Assembly (NCBI GenBank): GCA_049487715.1
Contig: CP150570.1
Span: 555,062-619,061, forward strand
From: Pycnococcus provasolii
Taxonomy: Eukaryota; Chlorophyta; Pseudoscourfieldiophyceae; Pseudoscourfieldiales
Direction of reading: 5' to 3'
Length of the DNA stretch: 64,000 nt
Translations under genes and position numbers: made by a program
Part shown: one piece after another, positions 57,034 through 64,000 of the stretch
Position numbering within the stretch: position 1 is the first letter of the stretch
Layout of the letters: each line of letters opens with the position of its first letter
The notes under the pieces: generated by a model
Database searches by the model: none
What the model was told of the DNA's origin: nothing
What the model saw: only the letters and a program-made list of their open reading frames with translations

Positions 57034-59733
57034 ATGCCCGTCACCTCGCCGACGCGCGCGCTCGCGTTCCTGTTGACCGCCGCCGCATGGGCCGAGCTCG
57101 CCAGCGCGGGGGCTGACCCGTCCACGCACGGTGCTTTTGGGCCAACGTATGCAAGCTCGGCGTATCCTAACGCCGTCGCGCCGCCTCACCTGCACCGCAT
57201 ATCGCCTGACAAGGGGCCTGTCCGTGGAGGAACGCGTGTGACGATGTACGGCGCCGGCTTCACGCGAAGCAGGCTGCTTACGGCACGTTTCAGCCACAGA
57301 AGTGGCGAGGTGGACGAAGTTCCGCTGACATATGTGTCCGAGTCCGTCGCCGTGGGAGACACGCCGCCTCGCGATGGGCAGCACGATGCGCACGTCAGCG
57401 TGGCAAACAACGGCGTCGCCTTCTCGAGTTACCCTCTGCGTACCGAGGAGGAGGGCACTTTTTTGCTCTTCAGCTATTCGGACTCTGTTCCCGTGGGCAC
57501 GTGGACACTCGACAACTCGACAGGGCCAAGCTTGGGCGGAACGATTGTCACCATTGACAGCCGAGCGGACATGACGTCGTCGTACCTGCGCGACTCCAAC
57601 TTTCTACCCAGCAGATACCTGTCGTGCGCGTTCGGAACGGCAACCGTGCGGGCGGAGTGGATATCGTACGGACGAATCAGGTGCCGTACACCACCTTGGG
57701 ACGGCTTGTCGGACAACGACGTGAACCTTGGTGGCAGGCAGGTAACCGTCTACGTGACGAACGACGGCGTAACGTACGTCCCCAGCGTACCGCTTGCTGA
57801 CGCCAGGTACGCTACAGCGGACGGTGCCACCTCGAGAACGTTCGCGTCGCGGCACGCCAGCTTCACGTACTACACGGCTGAAACGTTTGTGGATGCGCCG
57901 GTTCAGATGGCCGCGGCGGAGGGTCCAAACGACGTGGTGGTACAGGGTACATACCGCGGAGACGGCGTCGCGTGGTTTGAAGTCGCCATCGACGGAGGGG
58001 GTGGTGACGATCCGGATACATTCCGATGGAGAATGCATCCGTTCGCTTACAACGCATCATCCACCGCGGACTACGCCGAGCTCGCGATTCCCGTGTCTAG
58101 AGCTGCGACGTACCTGACGATGGGCATATCCGTCGTGTTTGCGCACGGGAACCTCGCACGAAAGATGCACGCACAAGCAAACTTCTACGGCCTCGAGCTC
58201 GACGACAGCTCCGAGGGAATGGTGCGCAGTGCGGAGACGGCATACCTTACCAGCACGGAGTTGGAGGTTGAAGTGCTGGCGCCCGTCAAGCATCGTTATC
58301 GCGTTCGTGTTCTGCAGCTCATTCACGCGAATGTCAGGCGTTTGCTGTACGCCCCGTCATCGCCGCTCGGTCTTGCGCATTCCAATTCCACGCTCTTCGA
58401 CGCGACTGTAGCGCCTGGAGCTATCGCCCTGATGACCTGCGGCAGTCTTTCGCAGTCGCTCGCACCGCAGGACGTCTCTTTGCACGCATCGAATGCCTCG
58501 CTCGTCGTGCGGGGAGTGCCCGCTCTCGTCTTCTGGGGTGATGTTGGTCCACTCGATTCCGGCGGCGCGCGCGTGGGAGGTTTTGCTCCGCTGCTCGCCA
58601 ACGGGTCGACGCTCGATGCCGGGTGGCTTAAGGTTGGGTCAGGGGAACCAGTGAAGTTGTCAATCGTGGGAGATGCAGAGCCCACGAGCCGAAGATTGGT
58701 GGGCGTGGACACGTGGATCTTTCGCGTCGGCGGCGGTCGACCACACGTGCACACGATTTCGACAACAGGTGGCGAGCCGCACTACGCCGCCCGGGGACCG
58801 TTTGAGGGAAACACGGAGATCACCGTATATGGCAATCACCTGCTTCCATCCGAGCACCTGCGATGCCAGCTGTTTGACCCTGTGACGGGCGTGAGACAGA
58901 GTCTTCCCGCACACTACGACAACGAGCATGTCGTGCGCTGCACCACGCTTCGGCACGAGCCGCTTCCCGGTGGCCAGCGTCTCGCCACCATGCGCCCCTG
59001 CTTTTTGAAGACGCTGCAGGCGTCCTCGGACGGCGGCGCATCGTGGAGCACCGCGAGTGCTGGCCTTCAGTATTTATTTTGCGACGTTTACGTCAGCGTC
59101 GAAGGCTCCGACGCCACGGGTCATGGCACACCCGATCGTCCGTACCAGACGATCCAGCGCGCCATCGAGGCGAGTCTGAGCAAGCCGCGCGCGTACTACA
59201 GCTATAAGGCGGGAACCTTCGCGGAAGCTGACCCAACGCTTGGCATGGCGGATGCGGGATACACGGGCGTGCTGAGGCGAAGCGGGAGCCAGATGAGGAG
59301 CGTAACGTTTGGCAACGAGCGTGCACAGAGCGTGTCGAAGGGCTTTGGATACTTTGTGAATCGCGACCGCATCATTATCCAGAATGGCGTTTACGGGGGT
59401 GCGGGCAACGTCGCGCTGCATCCACTTGGGAGAGTTGTGGAGGTGTTTGCGGAGAATCGCGGATATGCTAGCATTCACTGCGGTGACAGCGGGATGCCCG
59501 CGGTGCTGGTGAGCGACGATCGCCACGCGGGCGAGGACATCACGAGCCGTGGGAGCGTGAGCCTGTTTGGGGTTCCTACAGTTGGGTGTGACAATGTTAG
59601 AGTTGCCGGAGGATTTCGCGAAGGATCAAGAAGTCGTGGGAGTGAGGCTTTTGAGCCAAGCGGTACGCCAAGGAGCTACCCATACGGCGATCGCATGCAA
59701 CCGAGCGATTTTGCCGTTGGGTATTCTGTATAG
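57034..59733 (+). CDS. Secreted IPT/TIG-domain protein with parallel beta-helix C-terminus
   Basis: An 899-residue protein. ATG 57034 gives a signal peptide (RALAFLLTAAAWAELASA, cleavage near 25). IPT/TIG modules follow: HRISPDKGPVRGGTRVTMYG at about 53, GTWTLDNSTGPSLGGTIVTI at about 155 and ARGPFEGNTEITVYGNHL at about 590. The C-terminal third begins YVSVEGSDATGHGTPDRPYQ, the opening of DUF1565/pectin-lyase-like beta-helix proteins, and continues with beta-helix-like rungs. No membrane anchor is seen after it. Probably an extracellular adhesion or wall-associated protein, function unknown. The end is abrupt and may be a 3' truncation. Confidence 0.72.
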   Translation: MPVTSPTRALAFLLTAAAWAELASAGADPSTHGAFGPTYASSAYPNAVAPPHLHRISPDKGPVRGGTRVTMYGAGFTRSRLLTARFSHRSGEVDEVPLTYVSESVAVGDTPPRDGQHDAHVSVANNGVAFSSYPLRTEEEGTFLLFSYSDSVPVGTWTLDNSTGPSLGGTIVTIDSRADMTSSYLRDSNFLPSRYLSCAFGTATVRAEWISYGRIRCRTPPWDGLSDNDVNLGGRQVTVYVTNDGVTYVPSVPLADARYATADGATSRTFASRHASFTYYTAETFVDAPVQMAAAEGPNDVVVQGTYRGDGVAWFEVAIDGGGGDDPDTFRWRMHPFAYNASSTADYAELAIPVSRAATYLTMGISVVFAHGNLARKMHAQANFYGLELDDSSEGMVRSAETAYLTSTELEVEVLAPVKHRYRVRVLQLIHANVRRLLYAPSSPLGLAHSNSTLFDATVAPGAIALMTCGSLSQSLAPQDVSLHASNASLVVRGVPALVFWGDVGPLDSGGARVGGFAPLLANGSTLDAGWLKVGSGEPVKLSIVGDAEPTSRRLVGVDTWIFRVGGGRPHVHTISTTGGEPHYAARGPFEGNTEITVYGNHLLPSEHLRCQLFDPVTGVRQSLPAHYDNEHVVRCTTLRHEPLPGGQRLATMRPCFLKTLQASSDGGASWSTASAGLQYLFCDVYVSVEGSDATGHGTPDRPYQTIQRAIEASLSKPRAYYSYKAGTFAEADPTLGMADAGYTGVLRRSGSQMRSVTFGNERAQSVSKGFGYFVNRDRIIIQNGVYGGAGNVALHPLGRVVEVFAENRGYASIHCGDSGMPAVLVSDDRHAGEDITSRGSVSLFGVPTVGCDNVRVAGGFREGSRSRGSEAFEPSGTPRSYPYGDRMQPSDFAVGYSV

Positions 59734-59758
59734 TATAGATAGATAGTATGAATGATGA

Positions 59759-59763
59759 TGTAA
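59759..59763 (+). terminator. TGTAA poly(A) signal, IPT gene
   Basis: TGTAA 26 nt after the stop. Confidence 0.5.
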
Positions 59764-60223
59764 TTTATTTTTAGGTAGGTGGGGTTTGTTTTTTATTACT
59801 TACAAAAAAGCGGTGCCCAGTGCCCACGACGTTCTTTGATAGCACTGTGACAACCACCTTGCCTTGCACCACCTACCTCAGGACTCTTTCTCGAACTAAC
59901 AACAACAACAGCGAAATTGAGTACTCCGGGGATACCCACAAACAAACATTATCGCCGCGTAGCAGCACTGTGAGTGAGTGAGGATGTCGAGCAAGGTCCG
60001 CAAATAGCAATCTCTATATGGTGGGCTACCTATCCATCCCTTTTAGTCTGGCTGGACTATATGTTCCCAGCGGGGTCCGGACTAAAGGGATAGGTGAAGT
60101 GGTGGTTCTCGTCCTGAAAAGAACGTGTGCGTTCCTGTCCGAGCTGAGTGCCGTGGAAGCGGACCACGTCTCGTGCACGCGCAGAGTAAAGCCGATGCCG
60201 GCTGCAGCAACGGCGCGGAGAAA
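59764..60223. other. Intergenic / breakpoint region before the SCC2 fragment
   Basis: Contains aacaacaacaaca (59901-59913) and an imperfect 18-23 bp inverted repeat (60029-60051 with 60077-60094). The SCC2-like coding homology begins abruptly after it. No other gene seen. Confidence 0.5.
60029..60094. repeat. Imperfect inverted repeat (hairpin)
   Basis: cctatccatcccttttagtc is mirrored by ggactaaagggatagg (reverse complement) after a ~25-base loop. Confidence 0.6.
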
Positions 60224-61445
60224 ATGACGATCAACAAGATCAATGGCGCGACCGACGATGTGGCGAAGCACGCCGGGGCAGCCATCCAGGAGCACTTCAC
60301 GCGCGTCGTGGAGCTGAGCGGCGACGCGTCCGCTCCCATTACGGTTCGCTCTCGAGCCACCACCGTGGTCGCCGCAGCTCTCGTTCGCGGCCATGTGCCT
60401 CCGCAGGAGGCGCTCCCGAGCATTCTTCGCAGTGCCACGACGGATCGGGCCGACGAATCGCTACGCCGTGGCGCGGCGGTAGAGCTGGATCGCTTCCGCG
60501 CAAATGATGGTGCCGGACGCGTTGCCAGCAGTCTCGCAGACGGCCTTAAACTTGCGTCTTGCTGCTCGTATGCTGAAGGGATCAAGCCCAACTCCGCCGG
60601 CACATGCGCTCTTGATCTGGGGAGAATTGTACGCATCTGCTTTCGGCACACGTCTCGGCTTCAAGCGCCGCTTCCTGGAGTCTGCCACTCGCCACATCGC
60701 GGAAACTACTGCCCAAAGCTGGTGGCTGTCTGCGCTGAGCGCGGACATTCTGGCGACTCTACCATACGTTCGTCAGGAGGAGGCACTTCACGTGGTTGTT
60801 GCCTGCAGTGCCGAGCTCGCGAAACTTGGCGTTCTCACGATTGACGACGACGACGGCGGCGGCGACAACGATGGTGGTACCAAGGCGCCTCTCGGGTCAA
60901 CACCGTCGACCGAGAAGCTCGCCTCAGGCGTCCTGCTCCTTCGCCTTAAGGCCTGCCTTCGTGCGCGCTTCGGCTTAGCAGAAGAGCGTATTGCATCCTA
61001 CAAGCCCGCGGACTTTTCGGGAGCGGCGGGGTCAATCGGTAGCAGCGGCGGCGGCGGCTTGCCTTTCGACGGCGCGGCTGCCATAATCGACGGCATGGTG
61101 GACGTGCACAATGCCCTGCAAGGAAATGGCGGAGGAATCAGCCTTGGTGAGCTAGCCAAGCGGCTCGAGCAGGAGGATGCTGGCACAGACTATGCAGCCC
61201 TCGCGCATGCTGTCAAGAAAGCGAAAAAGAAGAAGAAGGAGGGTGTGGCGCGCAAGCCGCCGGCGCGCAAGCGCAAGGCGGACGACAGCGACGACGACGA
61301 CGACGTTGTCCCTGAGCCGCGCTCGCGGACGCGGCGCGCGGCGGCGGCGAAGGTGGTGGACTTGATGGAGGAGGAGGAGGACGACGACGACGACATCGAC
61401 GACGACGACGACGATGACGACTATGGGGTGAGGAGGCGTGGGTGA
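60224..61445 (+). pseudogene. SCC2: 5'-truncated, frameshifted SCC2/NIPBL cohesin-loader C-terminus
   Basis: The first frame (60224-about 60550) reads QEHFTRVVELS, ALVRGHVPPQEALPSILRSA and LADGLKLA, matching the SCC2 block known as LRQGLVHP..CVPYLIAL..DGLQMSF. The homology then jumps frame near 60550: ALLIWGELYASAF, FKRRFLESATRHI, ILATLPYVRQEEALHVVV, LKACLRARFGLAEERIASYK, and EDAGTDYAALAHAVKKAK, which corresponds to the plant SCC2 end. Only about the last 400 residues of a ~1800-residue protein are present. From about 61246 the coding tail (KRKADDSDDDDDVVPEPRSR) and the 3'UTR are a copy of MRE11's. No intron explains the shift. A degenerate subtelomeric copy is the simplest reading; a sequencing error could cause the shift alone. 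Confidence 0.75.
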
Positions 61446-61614
61446 CGCTGAGACGAAGGCTGCCAACGAGGTGGCGCCTAGCGCCATGGCACCTCTACCA
61501 GCGGCGCCATTGCGCCTTGTTGCGCGGCTCGCTTGGAGTCGCCCGGGCGCGCTTTACTTGTTGTATTTCATCAGATGCTGTAAATAAATGAAAGATTTTT
61601 TTGACGCAGAAATT
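61246..61614 (+). repeat. Segmental duplication copy B (matches 6490-6913)
   Basis: Carries the basic/acidic tail codons, the VVPEPRSRTRRAAAAKVV segment, the stop region and the 3'UTR to gacgcagaaat. The acidic runs are shorter than in copy A. The UTR has an extra ~30 bases around 61476-61508. Confidence 0.93.
61579..61583 (+). terminator. TGTAA poly(A) signal in duplicated UTR
   Basis: TGTAA with aaataaa, at the position equivalent to the MRE11 signal (6876). Confidence 0.5.
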
Positions 61615-61624
61615 GGTAGAAATG

Positions 61625-61896
61625 ATTAAAAATCTTTGGTATTTGATGTCGTCGAGGACAGGCGTAAATTGCGTCACGGAATGCCAACCGTCAGCCTGCG
61701 TCGCGTGCCTCTTGTACAGGGATACGCTCGCGCCGGCGTCCGTCGCCGTCGACCCGAAGTCGATGCCCTCGTAGCGGTACGCGCGCAGGTGCTCGAGGCT
61801 CAGGCCCTTCGAGATGTCCCTCGGCTCAATGCCCACGCTCTTGAGATCCTCGCCAGCATCGCAGGCGAGCGTGGCAGAGATGATCGACTCTTGCAC
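61625..61896 (-). pseudogene. Gene fragment, 5' and 3' truncated, unknown family
   Basis: The minus strand reads with coding-like codon choice (GAG, CTC, GCG, GAC): SVGIEPRDISKGLSLEHL, RAYRYEGIDFGSTATDAGAS and TQADGWHSVTQFTPVLDDI. It has no ATG; on the 3' side it runs into the duplicated MRE11 UTR. The family is not recognised. Confidence 0.4.
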
Positions 61897-62446
61897 GACG
61901 AAGGAGGGTATCCTCCGTCAGCGCGCTGTTGACGCGCGTGCCACCGCCGTGACCAAAGCTGCTGCCACAGCTGAGGAGATTGTTCGCCTCCGTGCAATTG
62001 CCGGGCACCATCTGGGAAGCGTTCGCGAGTCGGACGAGAGCGATGCTCGTGCACACGTCGTGAAGCTCAACCAGGCGAACCTCCGCGACCTCGCCAAGTT
62101 TTTCAAGCTGTGCGGGTGTGATGTCAGGCGCACCGCGAACGCGAGGAAGGACGAGCTGGTCGATGTAGTGCTCCGGTGCTTGCGCGATCACGCTGAACTC
62201 GTTCCGCCTCCGTCGGACGACGAGCCTCGTACCGACGAGCCTGCGGACGACGAGACGGACGACGAGATTGACGACGAGCCTCGTACCGACGAGCCTGCGG
62301 ACGACGAGACGGACGACGAGATTGAGCCTGTCGACGCAATTCACGACACACCTCCTGCGTCGCCGGTGGGATCGGCGGAGGCCTCACCGCCTCCTAGTGG
62401 CGGACCGAAGAAGCGCCGCCGTGTTTTGGATTGGTTTGGATGGTGA
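61880..62446 (+). CDS. SAP-like motif protein with acidic repeats, probably truncated
   Basis: From ATG 61880 the product has 188 residues. A SAP-like helix pair (LNQANLRDLAKFFKLCGCDV, then ARKDELVDVVLRCL) lies at about 60-95. Two perfect 18-residue acidic repeats follow (DEPRTDEPADDETDDEID), then a Ser/Pro stretch and a basic end (GPKKRRRVLDWFGW), where KKRRRV could be a nuclear localisation signal. SAP motifs bind DNA. The 5' side abuts the oppositely oriented fragment, so the true N-terminus may be lost. It overlaps the 3' end of the minus-strand coiled-coil frame. Confidence 0.55.
   Translation: MIDSCTTKEGILRQRAVDARATAVTKAAATAEEIVRLRAIAGHHLGSVRESDESDARAHVVKLNQANLRDLAKFFKLCGCDVRRTANARKDELVDVVLRCLRDHAELVPPPSDDEPRTDEPADDETDDEIDDEPRTDEPADDETDDEIEPVDAIHDTPPASPVGSAEASPPPSGGPKKRRRVLDWFGW
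62219..62326 (+). repeat. 54-bp tandem repeat, two copies
   Basis: gacgagcctcgtaccgacg begins at 62219 and again at 62273; the copies are identical apart from their last codon. Confidence 0.92.
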
Positions 62447-62500
62447 GAAGTTTGTGTGAAGAAATAAGCATGTTGGAAGAAGGTGGGAGAAGGGACGTAT

Positions 62501-62505
62501 TGTAA
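62501..62505 (+). terminator. TGTAA poly(A) signal, SAP-like gene
   Basis: TGTAA 55 nt after the stop at 62446. Confidence 0.4.
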
Positions 62506-62510
62506 CTTGT

Positions 62511-63262
62511 GACACGCTCCTTCATCGCGCTCAGCTCATCAACAAGCGCACTCGACGCGTTCTCCTGTGATGCGCTCAGCTCCTCGCGCGATGCGCGCTC
62601 CGCGTCGAGCTCGGCACGCGCCTGGGCTAGTTCCTCGCGTACAGACGCCTCGCGCATCTCGGCAGTCTCCAGCGAAGCGACACGCTCCTTCATCGCGCTC
62701 AGCTCATCAACAAGCGCACTCGACGCGTTCTCCTGTGATGCGCTCAGCTCCTCGCGCGATGCGCGCTCCGCGTCGAGCTCGGCACGCGCCTGGGCTAGTT
62801 CCTCGCGTACAGACGCCTCACGCGCCTCGGCAGCCTCCAGCGAAGCGACACGCTCCTTCATCGCGCTCAGCTCATCAACAAGCGCACTCGACGCGTTCTC
62901 CTGTGATGCGCTCAGCTCCTCGCGCGATGCGCGCTCCGCGTCGAGCTCGGCACGCGCCTGCGCTAGTTCCTCGCGTACAGACGCCTCACGCGCCTCGACA
63001 GCCTCCAGCGAAGCGACACGCTCCTTCATCGCGCTCAGCTCATCAACAAGCGCACTCGACGCGTTCTCCTGTGATGCGCTCAGCTCCTCGCGCGATGCGC
63101 GCTCCGCGTCGAGCTCGGCACGCGCCTGCGCTAGTTCCTCGCGTACAGACGCCTCACGCGCCTCGGCAGCCTCCAGCGATGCTCGCTCGACGTCGAGCTC
63201 GGCACGCGCCTGCGCCAGTTCCTCGCGCACGGATGCCTCACGTGTCTCGGCAGCCTCCAGCG
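62511..63262. repeat. 168-bp minisatellite, about 4.5 copies
   Basis: gacacgctccttcatcgcgc recurs at 168-base steps (62512, 62680, 62848, 63016). Copies differ at only a few positions. The last unit is partial (about 63178-63262). Confidence 0.95.
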
Positions 63263-63379
63263 ATGCGTCTTCTCCCGTGCTCGATGGCCAGCTCCAGGAG
63301 CTCCTCATGCGTAGGGGTGCGCGGCGCCGAAGGCAGTGGCGGCGGCAGTGGAGCGGACATGGTACTCTCAGAATGGCAC

Positions 63380-63575
63380 CTCGCCGGGGGGGGGGAAAAC
63401 TGGTCGGGGCAGCGGTCGGGAGCTCTTTTTGACTCCGACCTGTTCTCTCCTTGCAAACCCCGCCAAGCTTTTGTCCCCGCCAAGGTTTTGTCCACCCCCT
63501 TCCTATGGGGGGCCAAGGGCCCCACCCTTCTCTGGGGGGGGGGCGGGGGGGGGGGGTTCTTGCCGGGGGGGGCTA
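63380..63575 (+). repeat. G-rich, quadruplex-prone subtelomeric spacer
   Basis: Runs of 8 to 13 G (near 63387, 63533, 63545, 63564) separated by short loops. No gene. Confidence 0.7.
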
Positions 63576-63577
63576 GC

Positions 63578-63649
63578 TAACCCTAGACACGTAACCCTAG
63601 ATGTAACCCTAGATGTAACCCTAGATTTAACCCTAGATGTAACCCTAGA
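63578..63649 (-). repeat. Inverted telomere-like block, 12-bp units
   Basis: Six TAACCCTAG cores, four spaced exactly 12 bp as taaccctagatg/att, on the strand opposite to the terminal array. It ends aaccctagagggtt, a short palindrome at the junction with the telomere. Confidence 0.93.
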
Positions 63650-64000
63650 GGGTTAGGGTTAGGGTTAGGGTTAGGGTTAGGGTTAGGGTTAGGGTTAGGG
63701 TTAGGGTTAGGGTTAGGGTTAGGGTTAGGGTTAGGGTTAGGGTTAGGGTTAGGGTTAGGGTTAGGGTTAGGGTTAGGGTTAGGGTTAGGGTTAGGGTTAG
63801 GGTTAGGGTTAGGGTTAGGGTTAGGGTTAGGGTTAGGGTTAGGGTTAGGGTTAGGATTAGATACCTTTAGGGTTAGGGTTAGGGTTAGGGTTAGGGTTAG
63901 GGTTAGGGTTAGGGTTAGGGTTAGGGTTAGGGTTAGGGTTAGGGTTAGGGTTAGGGTTAGGGTTAGGGTTAGGGTTAGGGTTAGGGTTAGGGTTAGGGTT
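63650..64000 (+). repeat. Telomere, (TTAGGG)n
   Basis: About 58 units of TTAGGG run to the last base, G-rich strand 3' outward, as expected at a right chromosome end. The single interruption is ttaggattagatacctttag at 63851-63870. Confidence 0.98.

Larger units (their letters stand above)
62394..63360 (-). pseudogene. Subtelomeric coiled-coil repeat protein with frame break
   Basis: The minus strand encodes about 4.5 tandem 56-residue units (ASVREELAQARAELDAERAS then REELSASQENASSALVDELS), a clear heptad coiled coil. A 304-residue frame runs from ATG 63308. A more natural N-terminus (MSAPLPPPLPSAPRTPTHEE, LLELAIEHG) starts at ATG 63360 but is one base out of frame at about 63290. Because the unit is 168 bp (56 codons), all six frames stay open; the coiled-coil reading is chosen on composition. 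Family unknown. Confidence 0.5.

Noticed and set aside
62511-63262. Possible CRISPR-like array (regular repeats)
   Set aside because: Units are 168 bp, contiguous, coding-compatible and without spacers; this is a eukaryotic minisatellite.
62509-63580. Plus-strand Ser-rich and Arg/Pro-rich repeat frames across the minisatellite
   Set aside because: A 168-bp unit keeps every frame open; only the minus-strand reading makes a regular heptad coiled coil.

Overview
This window is the right-hand end of a eukaryotic nuclear chromosome. The last ~350 bases are a (TTAGGG)n array with the G-rich strand running 3' to the end. Genes are dense, mostly intronless and on both strands. Only three GT-AG introns are clear (86, 102 and 151 nt). 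The gene content suggests a flagellate, plastid-bearing green alga of prasinophyte type: plant-like TDY MAP kinase, plant-type phosphofructokinase with a probable transit peptide, plant-like SCC2 and JmjN/JmjC demethylase, and several cilium/centriole genes. At least 17 genes carry TGTAA, the poly(A) signal known from chlorophyte algae, within about 140 nt after the stop. The species cannot be named from sequence alone, and BspA/DUF285 repeats also occur in haptophytes and pelagophytes.

Layout. 0-7 kb: TBC1D31-like (-) and MRE11 (+), divergent. 7-8.3 kb: a BspA/DUF285 leucine-rich repeat array without a start codon. 9-15 kb: four-EF-hand protein, UTP15, a spliced EF-hand protein, mitochondrial uL29m/MRPL47, glutathione peroxidase. 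15-20 kb: MAPK (-), a small RecA-like protein (+), QTRT2 (-). 20-27 kb: CCDC77, ARPC5, an STMP1-like microprotein, and a CTC1-like telomere protein starting only 9 bp after it. 27-35 kb: a disordered protein, a gene-poor AT-richer stretch with a foldback element, a chimeric EF-hand/membrane/Cys-repeat gene with a decayed DUF285 tail, and a membrane-anchored WD40 protein. 35-50 kb: DNAAF11, a frame-disrupted Cys-rich membrane protein, an SDR, CCDC57-like, prefoldin 1, YRDC/SUA5, a lysine methyltransferase-like protein, COG3, PFK. 51-59.7 kb: JmjN/JmjC demethylase, an unknown membrane protein, a CRAL-TRIO protein, and a secreted IPT/TIG plus beta-helix protein.

60-64 kb is a subtelomeric patchwork: a 5'-truncated, frameshifted SCC2 C-terminus whose tail and 3'UTR duplicate those of MRE11, two truncated gene pieces joined head to head, a 168-bp coding minisatellite, an inverted CCCTAA-type block, and the telomere.

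Two themes recur. Short telomere-like tracts (TTAGGG/CCCTAA) lie within a few hundred bases upstream of many start codons, like plant telo-boxes. Many of the genes serve either cilium/centrosome biology (TBC1D31, CCDC77, CCDC57, DNAAF11) or DNA-end and chromosome maintenance (MRE11, CTC1, the RecA-like protein, SCC2 relic). I see no bacterial-type operon, CRISPR array, rRNA or convincing tRNA.
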